64,000 nt of DNA from Aureispira sp. CCB-QB1 (GCF_000724545.1 NZ_JHBV01000041.1:62001-126000); one strand, 5' to 3'. Numbered from the stretch's first letter, positions 24,695-34,269 are shown. Made by a program: numbers and translations. Notes: generated from the sequence alone by a model not told the origin.

Positions 24695-25861
24695 TTATCC
24701 TTTCATAATCTCTTCTCTACCGTCGGCATGCTTGGCAAAACGTCCTAAGTTTCTATCATGTACTTGATCGTACTTTGGCCAAGGCCATCCTCCAAAACGA
24801 GTTTGCTGATAATCAGCAAAAGCTTGTTGAATTTCCTGTCGTGTATTCATCACAAATGGTCCATGCTGTACAACTGGTTCATTGATAGGCTTGCCTTGAA
24901 GCAACAATATTTTTGCCTCTGTAGCCCCCACTTTTAATTCCAAATCCTGATCAGAATGCACTTCTATAGCATGGTATGGTGCTATCGTTGTTCCTTGAAG
25001 CTCTAAATCATTCCCCTCATAAAAATACAAGGTACGGTTAATCCCCTTTCCTGCTTTAGGTATTGTCCAAGTTCCATTCGCTTCAATTCTAATATTCCAA
25101 ATAGCTACCTCATTAGCAGCATCAGCTGCCCAAGAATTTGGAGGCGGCGCAGGTGCCTTGTACTCGCCCAATGTTCCAGCCATTACTTCTACCTGTGTTT
25201 GCTTCCCATTGGTATCCTGATGCTCATAATTTGGAATGGTGTCGCCCCACAACATCTTATAATGTGCATCTACCATTTTATTTTTTTGAGGCAAATTAAG
25301 CCAAATTTGGAACAACTCCATATGATTTTCTTTGTCCTTGTGTATTAGTGGAAACATTTCAGAATGCTGAATTCCTTTTCCTGCTGTCATCCACTGAATA
25401 TCTCCATCTCCATAACGCCCAGAGCCGCCCAACGAATCGGCATGATCTACCATCCCCTTTCGGACTACCGTAATGGTCTCGAATCCACGATGAGGATGCC
25501 CAGGAAAGCCAGGCACCGTTTCTCCATGATACATTCGCCAACCATCTTTCAAGATAAAATCTTGTCCAATTGCACGCCCTTTTAACAAAGCAGGGTCTGG
25601 TCCCATCTGATCGTTTCCCTTTGGGAACTTATCGTCATGATGCACACAAAACAAAAATGGATCGGCTGTTTCCCACTGAAAGCCCAATGGTTTAATTTTT
25701 ATAATAGGATGTTCTTGAGGCGAATCTTTGTGTTTCATAATATCGTTGTTTATAGGAGTTTCTTTGAGAGATTCATCTGCCAACCCTTTATAGGCTAGTC
25801 CTAAAGTTGTTGCTAATCCAACACCTAATTTTCCTAAGAAACTTCGTCTTGATTTTTTCAT
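24695..25861 (-). CDS. Pirin-family protein with Tat-type signal peptide
   Basis: 388 residues from the ATG at 25861 (MKKSRRSFLGKLGVG). A twin-arginine motif SRRSFLG and a hydrophobic stretch LATTLGLAYKG predict export by Tat. The pirin cupin metal site is seen in HPHRGFETITVV, followed by a histidine in GKGIQHSEMFP and a glutamate in ENHMELFQIW; the second cupin starts near HAIEVHSDQDLEL. Pirins are bicupin iron proteins, some with quercetinase activity, and most are cytoplasmic, so an exported form is unusual. The longer ORF upstream (MFRCRIYYGI) is not conserved in style. Confidence 0.9.
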   Translation of the reverse strand: MKKSRRSFLGKLGVGLATTLGLAYKGLADESLKETPINNDIMKHKDSPQEHPIIKIKPLGFQWETADPFLFCVHHDDKFPKGNDQMGPDPALLKGRAIGQDFILKDGWRMYHGETVPGFPGHPHRGFETITVVRKGMVDHADSLGGSGRYGDGDIQWMTAGKGIQHSEMFPLIHKDKENHMELFQIWLNLPQKNKMVDAHYKMLWGDTIPNYEHQDTNGKQTQVEVMAGTLGEYKAPAPPPNSWAADAANEVAIWNIRIEANGTWTIPKAGKGINRTLYFYEGNDLELQGTTIAPYHAIEVHSDQDLELKVGATEAKILLLQGKPINEPVVQHGPFVMNTRQEIQQAFADYQQTRFGGWPWPKYDQVHDRNLGRFAKHADGREEIMKG

Positions 25862-26157
25862 AATTTTATCTTTTAATCGTATACCATAGTAGATGCGACA
25901 TCTAAACAAAGCAAGTACTTTCTCTGTTCATTCGGAATCCAAATTATACAATTTTCTTGCTTCAAGCAACAGTCAACAATTCAGCTAAAAAGTTTTTTTC
26001 ATTGAGAATCAAGTATTCCGCAACAACTTCTTGTTAAAGTTTTATCTTATTATTCCTTTTAACATTTATATCTCATCCATTTTTTCTTTTTGGAGCTATT
26101 CTTGTATCACCTCCTTACAATTGTATATTCTGCTAAAAAACACCCAATACAATACTT
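25862..26157. other. AT-rich stretch upstream of pirin, nothing firm
   Basis: Sequence between the pirin start and the repeat copy beginning at 26158. No good -7 box, RNA gene or ORF is seen. Confidence 0.3.
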
Positions 26158-26415
26158 TAGTAGTTCGTTGATTAGTTCGCTACGCTCATGAGGGCGCAAG
26201 CTTAGTTTTTTACTTTTTTAGCTCGCTACGCTCGTGAGATCGCAAGCTTAGTTACCAAAAAGATAAAAAAGCACATTTATATTAGTTTAGCTGCGCTGCT
26301 ACTTCGTGGTATTGCATGAGTGCTGCGCAGTTGATAATTAAAATTTTAACACAAAACGCAACAAAAGCGCAACTTGCTAATTATCAAACTAATAAAGTTT
26401 TTCAACAAACTATTG
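26158..26415. repeat. Long copy of the TAGTTCGTTG palindromic repeat (about 258 bp)
   Basis: The ends TAGTTCGTTG (26161-26170) and CAACAAACTA (26403-26412) are inverted with one mismatch. Internal modules are shared with the 58975-59224 copy: GCTCGCTACGCTCGTGAGAT, a poly-T/poly-A hairpin, and TTGATAATTA...TAATTATCAA enclosing ACACAAAACGCAAC. It is non-coding and lies upstream of a lipoprotein gene. Confidence 0.8.
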
Positions 26416-26472
26416 ATACTTAAAAAGACTCCTCAAACTTGTATTCATCACTCTAAATAATAAAAGACAAGT

Positions 26473-27174
26473 ATGCAACAATTCCTAACTTATTCCTTTC
26501 TATTTCTTATTCTAAGTTCTTGTTCTCGGCAAACTTCTTTAGTTCCTTTGTCTGACAATACAGAATATATTCACAGTCGATTAACAGCAATTGAAAGCAA
26601 TCAAAACCTACAGTTAAAGATCAATTTTGAAAGAAAAACTAGAAACCATCTTATCTATCACGTATCTATTGATAACCTTTCTAATGCGCCCCTAGACATT
26701 CTTCCAACTGATTTTTACTATACAACATCCAATAGTTCTACCAAATTTAGAGCTGTTGAATATCATCACCTTATTCAAGATATTGATAAAAACATTGCAC
26801 ACGGGCATAATACAAACGAAGTAATTGGTTACCTACAATTAGCTCATGCCCTTGAGGATTTGGTTACAACAATTACTGATAGTGATAAAGACTTAAATAA
26901 AGAGGCTAAATTGCAAAAAGACTTAGATCGTGAGCAGGAATACAACAGTTATGTTGTTCAAGAAAATAGCAATTCTGAAGAGATCATCAAACTTTACCAA
27001 TTAAAAGAACAATTAAATCAGTTTTATTTAACTCCTGCAACATTAGATGTCGGTCAAAGTTATTCAGGAATTATCTATTTTCCAAGAGCAAAGAACCGAA
27101 TTAAAGATGGTTGTCATATAACTTATTCTAGTTCTAATGGGAAAATAAGCATCCCTTTTGGACAAAAAAAATAA
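26473..27174 (+). CDS. Unrecognised lipoprotein
   Basis: 233 residues with a signal peptide ending at lipobox LSSC (Cys 17). The mature part begins with a strand-rich region ERKTRNHLIYHVSIDNLSNAPLDILP, in the style of DUF4352-like immunoglobulin folds of secreted proteins. A charged helical insert follows (LQKDLDREQEYNSYVV), then a final beta segment. No enzyme motif is seen. It has its own terminator and sits between two repeat copies. Confidence 0.7.
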   Translation: MQQFLTYSFLFLILSSCSRQTSLVPLSDNTEYIHSRLTAIESNQNLQLKINFERKTRNHLIYHVSIDNLSNAPLDILPTDFYYTTSNSSTKFRAVEYHHLIQDIDKNIAHGHNTNEVIGYLQLAHALEDLVTTITDSDKDLNKEAKLQKDLDREQEYNSYVVQENSNSEEIIKLYQLKEQLNQFYLTPATLDVGQSYSGIIYFPRAKNRIKDGCHITYSSSNGKISIPFGQKK

Positions 27175-27205
27175 CTTAATTCACAGCTTACAGGCAGTTT
27201 CTTTG

Positions 27206-27249
27206 GGCACCACTTGTGTGAAAATTCACATATATTGGTGCCTGTTTTT
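27206..27249 (+). terminator. Terminator of the 26473 lipoprotein gene
   Basis: An outer stem GGCACCA/TGGTGCC and inner stem GTGTGAA/TTCACAT are followed by TTTTT, about 30 bases after the stop. Confidence 0.8.
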
Positions 27250-27365
27250 ATTCTAGAACCGCTCTGCTTTTAGTAACAATTAGCCAGCAATTGCCAATTC
27301 AAAATTTGGATTTATAAATTTATTAGATTACTTTTATTAAACAAATATTCAGTTAATTTAATCGT

Positions 27366-27521
27366 TACTCTGTTAAAAATTGTATTAATTTGATTATCAG
27401 CAAAATGCACCTCTTTTAATCTTGATACTAAAAGGCTGATAATCAGATTAAAAACTAAGCTTGCGCTCTCACGACCGCAGGGAGCTACCACGAAGTAGCA
27501 CCGCAGGTAATCAACAGAGTA
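27366..27521. repeat. TACTC-ended palindromic repeat copy
   Basis: The ends TACTCTGTT (27366-27374) and AACAGAGTA (27513-27521) are perfect inverted copies. Inside, TTAATTTGATTATCAG and CTGATAATCAGATTAA form a 16-base hairpin with one mismatch. A word AAGCTTGCGCTCTCACGA is the reverse of modules in the TAGTTCGTTG family, so the two repeat families share parts. It lies just upstream of the frameshifted gene. Confidence 0.7.
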
Positions 27522-27540
27522 TTATTTAATAATAAACAAG

Positions 27541-28486
27541 ATGAAACTCCCACTCTATTGGTTTTTATTGTTAAGTCTCTTAGCATTTCCTCTGCAACCA
27601 TTTTCTCAAAATACAACTTCCAATACTTCCATCGCTAGCGTAGAATATTTACAAGAACGCACTCCCATTCAAAAAAAAAATTAAAAAGAAAAAACGAAAA
27701 AAGAAGTTTCAACGTAAATTCAAGAAGACAACAAAGTTGCAAACTACTAATAGCAAAAAGGGAATTCCTACCTTTTTTCTAATCATGGCTGGAATCTTAT
27801 TACTAGCACTGATTGCTTGGTCTATATACTTTTTCCCCTTATTAGCTTCTGGCGCCTTGAGTGCGTCTTGGGGGTGTTTGGCTCCCATAGGAATCTTATT
27901 TTTTGGTTTTATAGGAATCCTGTTTAGTGCTATTCTTATTGCGGGTATTGTTCTATTTACTTTCTTTGCCATCCGAATGATCAACAGAAAAAACCGACCT
28001 GCACCAACCCCAAATACAAAAGAAAGCACTGCTCAAGAAGAAGATTACATTCAAGCTCAGATTAAAGACAAGGCTTCTAAAGACCTGCCTTACCTTGCTC
28101 CCAAAAGCTTAGAAAAATACACCAATATCAAACGCAACATTGTGGAATTAAAATACAAACGAAGTCAACTAGAAGCAAAACAAACCAACAGTGCCTTAAA
28201 AGGCAGAATACAACGTGAAATTACTGACTTGAACGAAAAAATTGCACGAAAGGAAGCATTAGTCAATGCCATTGAGGCGCTTCATTCTGATTTAGAAAAG
28301 ATGCCTGAACACAAAAAGGAGCCTTATACAAACATAAAATTAAAAATTGCAAAACTTCAATTCGATAAAAAGAAATATCAAGAAAGAGAGGATTACAGAG
28401 CCATTCAAAAACAAAAGGACATCGACGAAGCAATTCAAGAGCAAGAAGAAGAACTAAAGTTGCTTCTTGGCATTGGCAACAACTAG
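27541..28486 (+). pseudogene. Exported/membrane protein split by a 10-A tract frameshift
   Basis: The first frame starts at ATG 27541 and encodes a signal peptide (MKLPLYWFLLLSLLAFP to FSQN), then stops at 27682-27684 right after ten A (27671-27680). With nine A the frame would run on through a Lys/Arg-rich linker into the long ORF that ends at 28486. That part has two or three membrane helices (GIPTFFLIMAGILLLALIAW and IGILFFGFIGILFSAILIAG) and a charged coiled-coil tail. The long ORF alone would have to start at TTG 27737 with no signal peptide. I read it as one gene broken by a single-base change, a read error, or slippage. The family is not recognised. Confidence 0.7.
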
Positions 28487-28492
28487 CAAAAG

Positions 28493-29251
28493 TTAACGAA
28501 ATCCACGCTCTTGCTTTATATTCTCATAGGCTTCTTGTACTTTTAAGAACTTAGCAGTAGCGGCTTTTTTAACACCTTCTCCCAAGTGCTCTAACTTATC
28601 AGGATGATATTTTTTGAGCATAAAATGATAGGCATCTTTAACGTCTTCATCTCGGGCAGAAGGTGAAATTTCTAATATTTTATAATAGGCATCCATCGCT
28701 TGATAAAACATGGCTTTGATAGAGTCAAATTCTCCCGCCTCTACGCCAAGGTGAATGCTAATAACTTTTATGGCCGCGATTTCTGCCTCATCTATTGAAT
28801 AATCGGCATTGGCTATCCCAAACAAAAAATGAATCAATTGCAAACGAGTTTCATAGCTAGTTGTTCTGCGAATTTGTTGAGTTGTTTTTTTTAAATCAAA
28901 GTCATTGTTTATCGCTTCCATTAAAATATGCCAATAATCATCCATCTGAAGGGTACCAAACTGCTCTACTAAAAAAGAACGCACATAACTTAGTTCTAAA
29001 TCATCAACCTCACCATCAGCTTTTACAACGGCACCAGCCAATAATATAGAGCCAACAATAAAATCATTAGGATCGGTATCTTCAATCGAAGCTGGCGCAT
29101 TTTTATTCAGCCAAAGCTGTCCCCCATCTCGGTGCAGTTTATCCAAAATAGCCCCCAAAATCAAACCAATTAATCCGCCCCAAAAACCACCTACACTTGC
29201 CCCTACTATTGGTCCTACCAGTTTGCCTAACCAAAATTTTAGTTCCTTCAT
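28493..29251 (-). CDS. DjlA-like co-chaperone: TerB-like domain plus J-domain
   Basis: 252 residues. The N-terminus is Gly-rich and hydrophobic (LVGPIVGASVGGFWGGLIGLIL), able to enter a membrane. A TerB/DjlA-like helical domain covers about residues 55-185 (ILLAGAVVKADGEVDDLELSYV and IANADYSIDEAEIAAI, both with the acidic D-G-E/D-E pattern). The C-terminal J-domain (about 187-250) carries the HPD motif in LKKYHPDKL that stimulates DnaK ATPase. The order equals E. coli DjlA. It converges on the split membrane-protein gene with six bases between stops. Confidence 0.92.
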   Translation of the reverse strand: MKELKFWLGKLVGPIVGASVGGFWGGLIGLILGAILDKLHRDGGQLWLNKNAPASIEDTDPNDFIVGSILLAGAVVKADGEVDDLELSYVRSFLVEQFGTLQMDDYWHILMEAINNDFDLKKTTQQIRRTTSYETRLQLIHFLFGIANADYSIDEAEIAAIKVISIHLGVEAGEFDSIKAMFYQAMDAYYKILEISPSARDEDVKDAYHFMLKKYHPDKLEHLGEGVKKAATAKFLKVQEAYENIKQERGFR

Positions 29252-29612
29252 AATTTTGCACGATCCGCTATGAAGCCTTTTTTATGCCTCACAAAATGAA
29301 AAATGTTTATTAACGATTATCGCTATTCCGTTTTCAAAAGTAAGAAATTATTTTTTTTGATAATGAAATTGTTCCAATAATACTATTTCCACAGCACTAA
29401 ATCAACAACATTTGCTGTTTCATTTAAAAACTACTTCAAACTCAATTAAGTGTATTTGAACATCAAAAAATAGAAACAAATTATTTCAAAACAAATTCAG
29501 TCAGCGAGCATTTTTCGCTAAAAAAACGTATCTTAGTAGTTTGAATTAAAGTAGGTATTTTTAAGTTGATAATAACATACCTTCTCAAACCTTTGTTCGC
29601 AAAAAAACAGTC
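29252..29612. other. Divergent region upstream of dnaE
   Basis: No ORF or repeat copy. GTTG at 29565-29568 and AACCTTTG at 29588-29595, with 19 bases between, are a fair promoter for dnaE (first -7 base off consensus), with a leader of about 10 bases. The rest is featureless and AT-rich. Confidence 0.35.
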
Positions 29613-32600
29613 ATGCCAGAATTCGTACACTTACACTCTCATACTCAATTTTCACTTCTAGATGGAGCTTCTAACATTGATATTTTGATGGAAAAAGCCG
29701 CTGCTGATAATATGAAAGCCGTCGCTTTGACCGATCATGGAAATATGTTTGGGGCGTTCAAATTTGTGGCTGCTGCCGAAAAACAAGGCATTAAGCCAAT
29801 CGTGGGTTGTGAATTTTATTTGGTAGAAGATCGACACAAACAATCTTTTGCCAAAGCAAAAGGAGAACGAGACAAACGTTACCATCAATTGATGTTGGCC
29901 AAGAATCAAGTTGGTTATCAAAACCTGTGTAAGCTTTGTTCTTATGGCTTTATGGAAGGGCTTTACAGCAAATTCCCACGTATTGACAAAGAGTTAATTG
30001 AAAAGTATCACGAAGGTTTGATTGTTACCAGTTGTTGTGTAGGGGCAGAAATTCCCCAAGCTATTATAGAAGGTGACATCGAAAAAGCTGAAGAACTGCT
30101 TAAATGGTGGTTGAACATTTTTGGCGAAGATTATTATATCGAAATTCAACGACATCGTGGCTTAGAAGACTTGGACATTTTCAAGAATGGAAAGCGTGTC
30201 ATGAGTGGCGTTAGTCAGGAAGATGTCAACCAAGTTCTATTAGGTTTTGCCAAAAAATACAACATCAAAGTTATTGCAACGAACGATGCCCATTATGTGG
30301 AAGAAGAAGACTGGGAAGCTCATGATATGTTACTGTGTATCAATACGGGTTCTTTGGTAGAGGACACGAATCGTTTTAAATTCTCTAGTTCTGATTTCTA
30401 CTTTAAGACTCAAGCAGAAATGAATGCTATTTTCACCGACGTTCCTGAGTCGATCGCCAATACGATGGAAATTTATGACAAGGTAGACAAACTTACTTTG
30501 GCACGAGACATCTTATTGCCAGCCTACCCTCTGCCTCCTCAATACAATACTCAAGATGAATACCTTAGAGGTTTGACCTATGAAGGAGCCAAAAGAAGGT
30601 ATGGCATGATAACAGCCGAAATTTCGGAACGATTGGATTTTGAACTAGGAGTTATCAAAAATTCAGGTTATCCTGGATACTTCTTAATTGTACAAGATTT
30701 TACAACAGAAGCTCGAAAAATGGGCGTCTCGGTTGGTCCAGGACGTGGTTCGGCAGCTGGTTCGGCAGTGGCTTATTGTTTGGGAATTACCAATATTGAC
30801 CCGATTAAATACGACTTACTTTTTGAGCGTTTCTTAAATCCTGAACGGATTTCGATGCCCGATATTGATATTGATTTTGATGATGTGGGACGTTCTAAAG
30901 TAATGGATTATGTGATTGAAAAATATGGTCGTAACCAAGTAGCTCAAATTATCACCTATGGTTCGATGGCCGCCCGTTCTTCGCTCCAAGATGTGGGACG
31001 AGTAATGAACATTCCCTTACAAGAAGTGATTGCCGCCAAAAAAGTATTGCCTGAAAACTTGTCTGTCACACTAAAAAAAGTTTTAGCAGATGGCGATATT
31101 GATCCTAAATTAAAAGGCAAACTAAATTCTGAAGAGGTAGAATTAGCCTATCAATTCAGAAAATTGGCAGAAGATCAGGGGCATATCGGAACGATGATTC
31201 AAAATGCTAAAAAATTAGAAGGTTCCATTCGAAATACAGGGATTCATGCCTGTGGGGTAGTTATTACGCCTGACGATATTACAAATTTCGTTCCCGTAAC
31301 TGTAGCCAAAGATTCTGATTTATTGGTTTCTCAGTTTGATAACTCTGTTGCAGAAGATGCTGGGCTTCTAAAAATGGATTTCTTGGGACTCAAAACCCTA
31401 ACCATTATCAAAGATGCTTGTAAAATCATCAAAGCAAAACATGGCGTAGAAATAGAACCGGATGAAATTCCTCTAGATGATCAAAAAACATACGAACTCT
31501 TTCAACGTGGTGAAACGATTGGGGTGTTCCAGTATGAGAGTCCTGGCATGCAAAAATACATGAGGGAATTGGTGCCTTCTGAGTTCTCTGATTTAATTGC
31601 AATGAACGCTTTGTATCGTCCTGGTCCAATTGCTTATATCCCACTTTTTATTGATAGAAAGCATGGTAGAGAGCCGATTGAATTTGACTTGGAAGATATG
31701 CGAGAGTACCTTGATGAAACCTATGGTATTACAGTCTATCAAGAGCAAGTGATGCTTCTTTCCCAAAAGTTGGCTGGTTTCACAAAAGGGGAAGCCGATA
31801 TGCTACGAAAAGCAATGGGAAAGAAGAAAAAGAAATTGATTGACCAAATGTTTCCTAAGTTCGAAGAAGGTTGTGCTAAGAATGGTCATACAGGAGATGT
31901 TGTCAAAAAAATATGGAAAGACTGGGAGGCCTTTGCTTCTTATGCTTTTAATAAATCCCATTCTACTTGTTATGCTTTTGTTGCTTTCCAAACAGCCTAC
32001 TTAAAAGCACATTACCCTGCTGAATTTATGGCTTCGGTCCTCACGCACAACAAAAGTGATATTAGCAAGGTTAATTTCTTTTTGCAAGAATGTAAAAATC
32101 AAAATGTTGAGGTACTGGGTCCAGATATTAACGAGAGTTATATGAACTTCTCGGTTAACCAAGAAGGAAAAATACGCTTTGGCTTGTCAGCATTAAAAGG
32201 CGTTGGTGAAGGACCTGTTGAAGAAATTTTAAAAACTAAAAAAGAATCTGGAGAGCCTTACAAAGATATTTTTGATATTGTTCGACGCATCAATCTAAAA
32301 GTAGCCAATAAAAAATGCTTTGAAAGTCTAGCTTATGGTGGTGCCTTTGATGCTTTTGGTTTGGATAGAGCAGTTTATTTTACAAAAATAGACGGCAAAC
32401 ATACATTCTTGGAATTGGTATTGCGATATGGGAATGCCTACCAAAAACAAAAATCTGAATTAGCCTTCTCCCTCTTTGGTGCCGATGCTGTCGATCAAAC
32501 AATGCCCGAGCCGAAACTTCCTGAGACAGTCACAGAGTGGAATTTGATGGAAAAGCTAAAAAAGGAAAAAGAGGTAACAGGAATTTACCTCAGTGGGCAT

Positions 32601-33179
32601 CCTTTGGATGATTATCGTCTAGAAATTTCTAAGTTTACTAAAACCATCAATCGTTTAGACGAATTCAAAGACCAAGAAGTAGCTATCGCAGGTATTATCA
32701 CTTCTGTCAACCATCGTGTTAGCCAAAAAGGAAGCTTATTTGGTTTTGTTGGTATTGAAGATTATGAAGGAAGCGTTTTTGAATTTGGCTTGTTTGGTGA
32801 TTCTTACCTCAAACACCGTCATTTATTAGAAACAGATACCGTTATCTATATCAAAGGAAAATACCAAAAAAGCTGGCGAGACCCCAATCAATACGAATTG
32901 CGTATCAACGAAATCCAACTCTTAGATGAGGTAGGAAGTAGTAAAATTAAAGGGATTGCAATCAATTTGCCCATTCAACAACTCACACCTCAGTTGATCG
33001 ATCAATTGGATAGAATTTGTGATAAATACAAGGGAGAGCAACAGTTTTCGGTTAATTTGCTTGATGCAGCTAATAAAATTATTTTGCAATTAGATTCTGC
33101 CAATCGCCGAATTAACGCTGATAGTTTGTTTACCAACGAATTGGATAGTTTGGGTCTTAAACACAAAACAATTCTTTAG
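29613..33179 (+). CDS. dnaE: DNA polymerase III alpha subunit
   Basis: The replicative C-family polymerase, 1188 residues. The N-terminal PHP domain starts FVHLHSHTQFSLLDG and includes ALTDHGNMFGAF. The polymerase palm is PGRGSAAGSAVAYCLGI, then the catalytic aspartates D417 and D419 in PDIDIDFDD and a third likely at D589 in LLKMDFLGL. The tandem HhH and OB-fold regions follow (MFPKFEEGCAKNG; VAIAGIITSVNHRVSQKGS). The C-terminal tau-binding end is shorter than in E. coli, as usual in Bacteroidota. The next gene starts 20 bases on and is probably co-transcribed. Confidence 0.97.
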   Translation: MPEFVHLHSHTQFSLLDGASNIDILMEKAAADNMKAVALTDHGNMFGAFKFVAAAEKQGIKPIVGCEFYLVEDRHKQSFAKAKGERDKRYHQLMLAKNQVGYQNLCKLCSYGFMEGLYSKFPRIDKELIEKYHEGLIVTSCCVGAEIPQAIIEGDIEKAEELLKWWLNIFGEDYYIEIQRHRGLEDLDIFKNGKRVMSGVSQEDVNQVLLGFAKKYNIKVIATNDAHYVEEEDWEAHDMLLCINTGSLVEDTNRFKFSSSDFYFKTQAEMNAIFTDVPESIANTMEIYDKVDKLTLARDILLPAYPLPPQYNTQDEYLRGLTYEGAKRRYGMITAEISERLDFELGVIKNSGYPGYFLIVQDFTTEARKMGVSVGPGRGSAAGSAVAYCLGITNIDPIKYDLLFERFLNPERISMPDIDIDFDDVGRSKVMDYVIEKYGRNQVAQIITYGSMAARSSLQDVGRVMNIPLQEVIAAKKVLPENLSVTLKKVLADGDIDPKLKGKLNSEEVELAYQFRKLAEDQGHIGTMIQNAKKLEGSIRNTGIHACGVVITPDDITNFVPVTVAKDSDLLVSQFDNSVAEDAGLLKMDFLGLKTLTIIKDACKIIKAKHGVEIEPDEIPLDDQKTYELFQRGETIGVFQYESPGMQKYMRELVPSEFSDLIAMNALYRPGPIAYIPLFIDRKHGREPIEFDLEDMREYLDETYGITVYQEQVMLLSQKLAGFTKGEADMLRKAMGKKKKKLIDQMFPKFEEGCAKNGHTGDVVKKIWKDWEAFASYAFNKSHSTCYAFVAFQTAYLKAHYPAEFMASVLTHNKSDISKVNFFLQECKNQNVEVLGPDINESYMNFSVNQEGKIRFGLSALKGVGEGPVEEILKTKKESGEPYKDIFDIVRRINLKVANKKCFESLAYGGAFDAFGLDRAVYFTKIDGKHTFLELVLRYGNAYQKQKSELAFSLFGADAVDQTMPEPKLPETVTEWNLMEKLKKEKEVTGIYLSGHPLDDYRLEISKFTKTINRLDEFKDQEVAIAGIITSVNHRVSQKGSLFGFVGIEDYEGSVFEFGLFGDSYLKHRHLLETDTVIYIKGKYQKSWRDPNQYELRINEIQLLDEVGSSKIKGIAINLPIQQLTPQLIDQLDRICDKYKGEQQFSVNLLDAANKIILQLDSANRRINADSLFTNELDSLGLKHKTIL

Positions 33180-33199
33180 AAAAGAAGATACAAGACACT

Positions 33200-33781
33200 A
33201 TGTTTCAATATATCGAAAAGGTTTTAGCCAAAAACACATTTCAGTTTCAAATAACACAAGACGATGTTTTGATGACATTTGAACAAGTGTTAGAATTATG
33301 GGAATGTTCTAGAACCTTTCGATTGTTTTATACTCAAATCTTAAGAGAAGTTCCGTTTGCTGCTTTCTTTTGGGAGCATAAAGGTATTCATAAAACAAAT
33401 TTGCAACAAACCTATGAGTTCGTGATTGTTGGAACCAATGCTTTTGATGGCAAGCAAGCAAATTCGACACCTTTTAACACCTACTTTTCTTCTAAAGAAG
33501 AATCTGTTGTTTGTTTTTCTAATTTGGGTAATAATGCTCGATTAGTTGTGCCTTGCCCCAATTCTTCTAAAGAAGTATATACCCATTTGGGAACCTTTAT
33601 CCGAAATGCTCCTTACCAACAAATTGATACTTTTTGGCAGACTGTAAGCAAAGAATTACAACAAAATATTAATCAACAGCCACTTTGGTTAAGCACGTCT
33701 GGCTTAGGTGTTTATTGGCTACATGCTCGTTTGGATCAACGCCCCAAATATTACACCCATGCGCCTTATAGAAAAGTATAA
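33200..33781 (+). CDS. DUF6940 family protein
   Basis: 193 residues, soluble. The family pattern is clear: PFAAFFWEHKGI, YEFVIVGTNAFDGKQ, VVCFSNLGNNARLVVPCPN, THLGTFIRNAP, and the end PLWLSTSGLGVYWLHARLDQ then RPKYY...PYR. The family has no known function; the invariant aromatic and basic end suggests a binding or enzymatic pocket. It lies 20 bases after dnaE on the same strand, so it probably shares its transcript, but a replication role is not implied by that alone. Confidence 0.8.
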   Translation: MFQYIEKVLAKNTFQFQITQDDVLMTFEQVLELWECSRTFRLFYTQILREVPFAAFFWEHKGIHKTNLQQTYEFVIVGTNAFDGKQANSTPFNTYFSSKEESVVCFSNLGNNARLVVPCPNSSKEVYTHLGTFIRNAPYQQIDTFWQTVSKELQQNINQQPLWLSTSGLGVYWLHARLDQRPKYYTHAPYRKV

Positions 33782-33799
33782 GCACTCTATTTGTTAGGA

Positions 33800-33825
33800 A
33801 ATGCAACTGAATTGCATTAAATTTG
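33800..33825 (+). promoter_or_regulatory. Candidate Fur/Zur-type operator and -7 box
   Basis: AATGCAA-CTGAA-TTGCATT (33800-33818) is a perfect 7-5-7 inverted repeat. Its last base overlaps TAAATTTG (33818-33825), an exact -7 match, so a bound repressor would cover the promoter of the Fur-family gene starting at 33871. Autoregulation is inferred. Confidence 0.55.
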
Positions 33826-33870
33826 CAGTAAACAGATTAACTTTTAGTGTTTCAAAAGCCTTCAAATTAT

Positions 33871-34269
33871 ATGAAATCAACTAGAAATACTGCTGCGAAA
33901 TCAGCTATTCAATCCTTATTACAACAATCTGATACTGCTTTATCTCATAAGGACATTCAGAATGCAATTGGTAAATTATGCAATCGGGTGACTATTTATA
34001 GAATTTTAGATCGTCTTGTAGAAGAAGGAGAAATTCATAAAATCATCAATACTGATGGCGTTATCAAATATGCAGCTTGCCATCAATGCGAATCCCATCA
34101 CAACCACAACCATGATCATGTTCACTTCAGCTGTACAAAATGTAATTCTGTAACCTGTTTGGAAAATGTACAACCAAGTTATAACCTACCTCCTAATTAT
34201 ACCGTTCAAGAAGTTAATTTCACACTTTCTGGGATTTGCCCCAATTGTATGGATTCAATCGTTCGTTAA
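33871..34269 (+). CDS. Fur-family transcriptional regulator (possibly Zur)
   Basis: 132 residues from the ATG at 33871; the longer frame begins with GTG at 33847. The winged-helix part has ALSHKDIQNAIGKLCNRVTIYRILDRL, the typical Fur recognition helix, then LVEEGEIHKI. The dimerisation part has a His-rich stretch HHNHNHDHVHFSCTKC and a second CPNC, so both pairs of the structural zinc site are present. The many histidines favour a metal-sensing Zur/Fur member, but the metal cannot be told from sequence. A palindrome overlaps its likely promoter. Confidence 0.88.
   Translation: MKSTRNTAAKSAIQSLLQQSDTALSHKDIQNAIGKLCNRVTIYRILDRLVEEGEIHKIINTDGVIKYAACHQCESHHNHNHDHVHFSCTKCNSVTCLENVQPSYNLPPNYTVQEVNFTLSGICPNCMDSIVR

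Noticed and set aside
26158-26415. CRISPR array
   Set aside because: Repeats in this region are inverted and modular, not evenly spaced direct repeats, and no cas gene is near.
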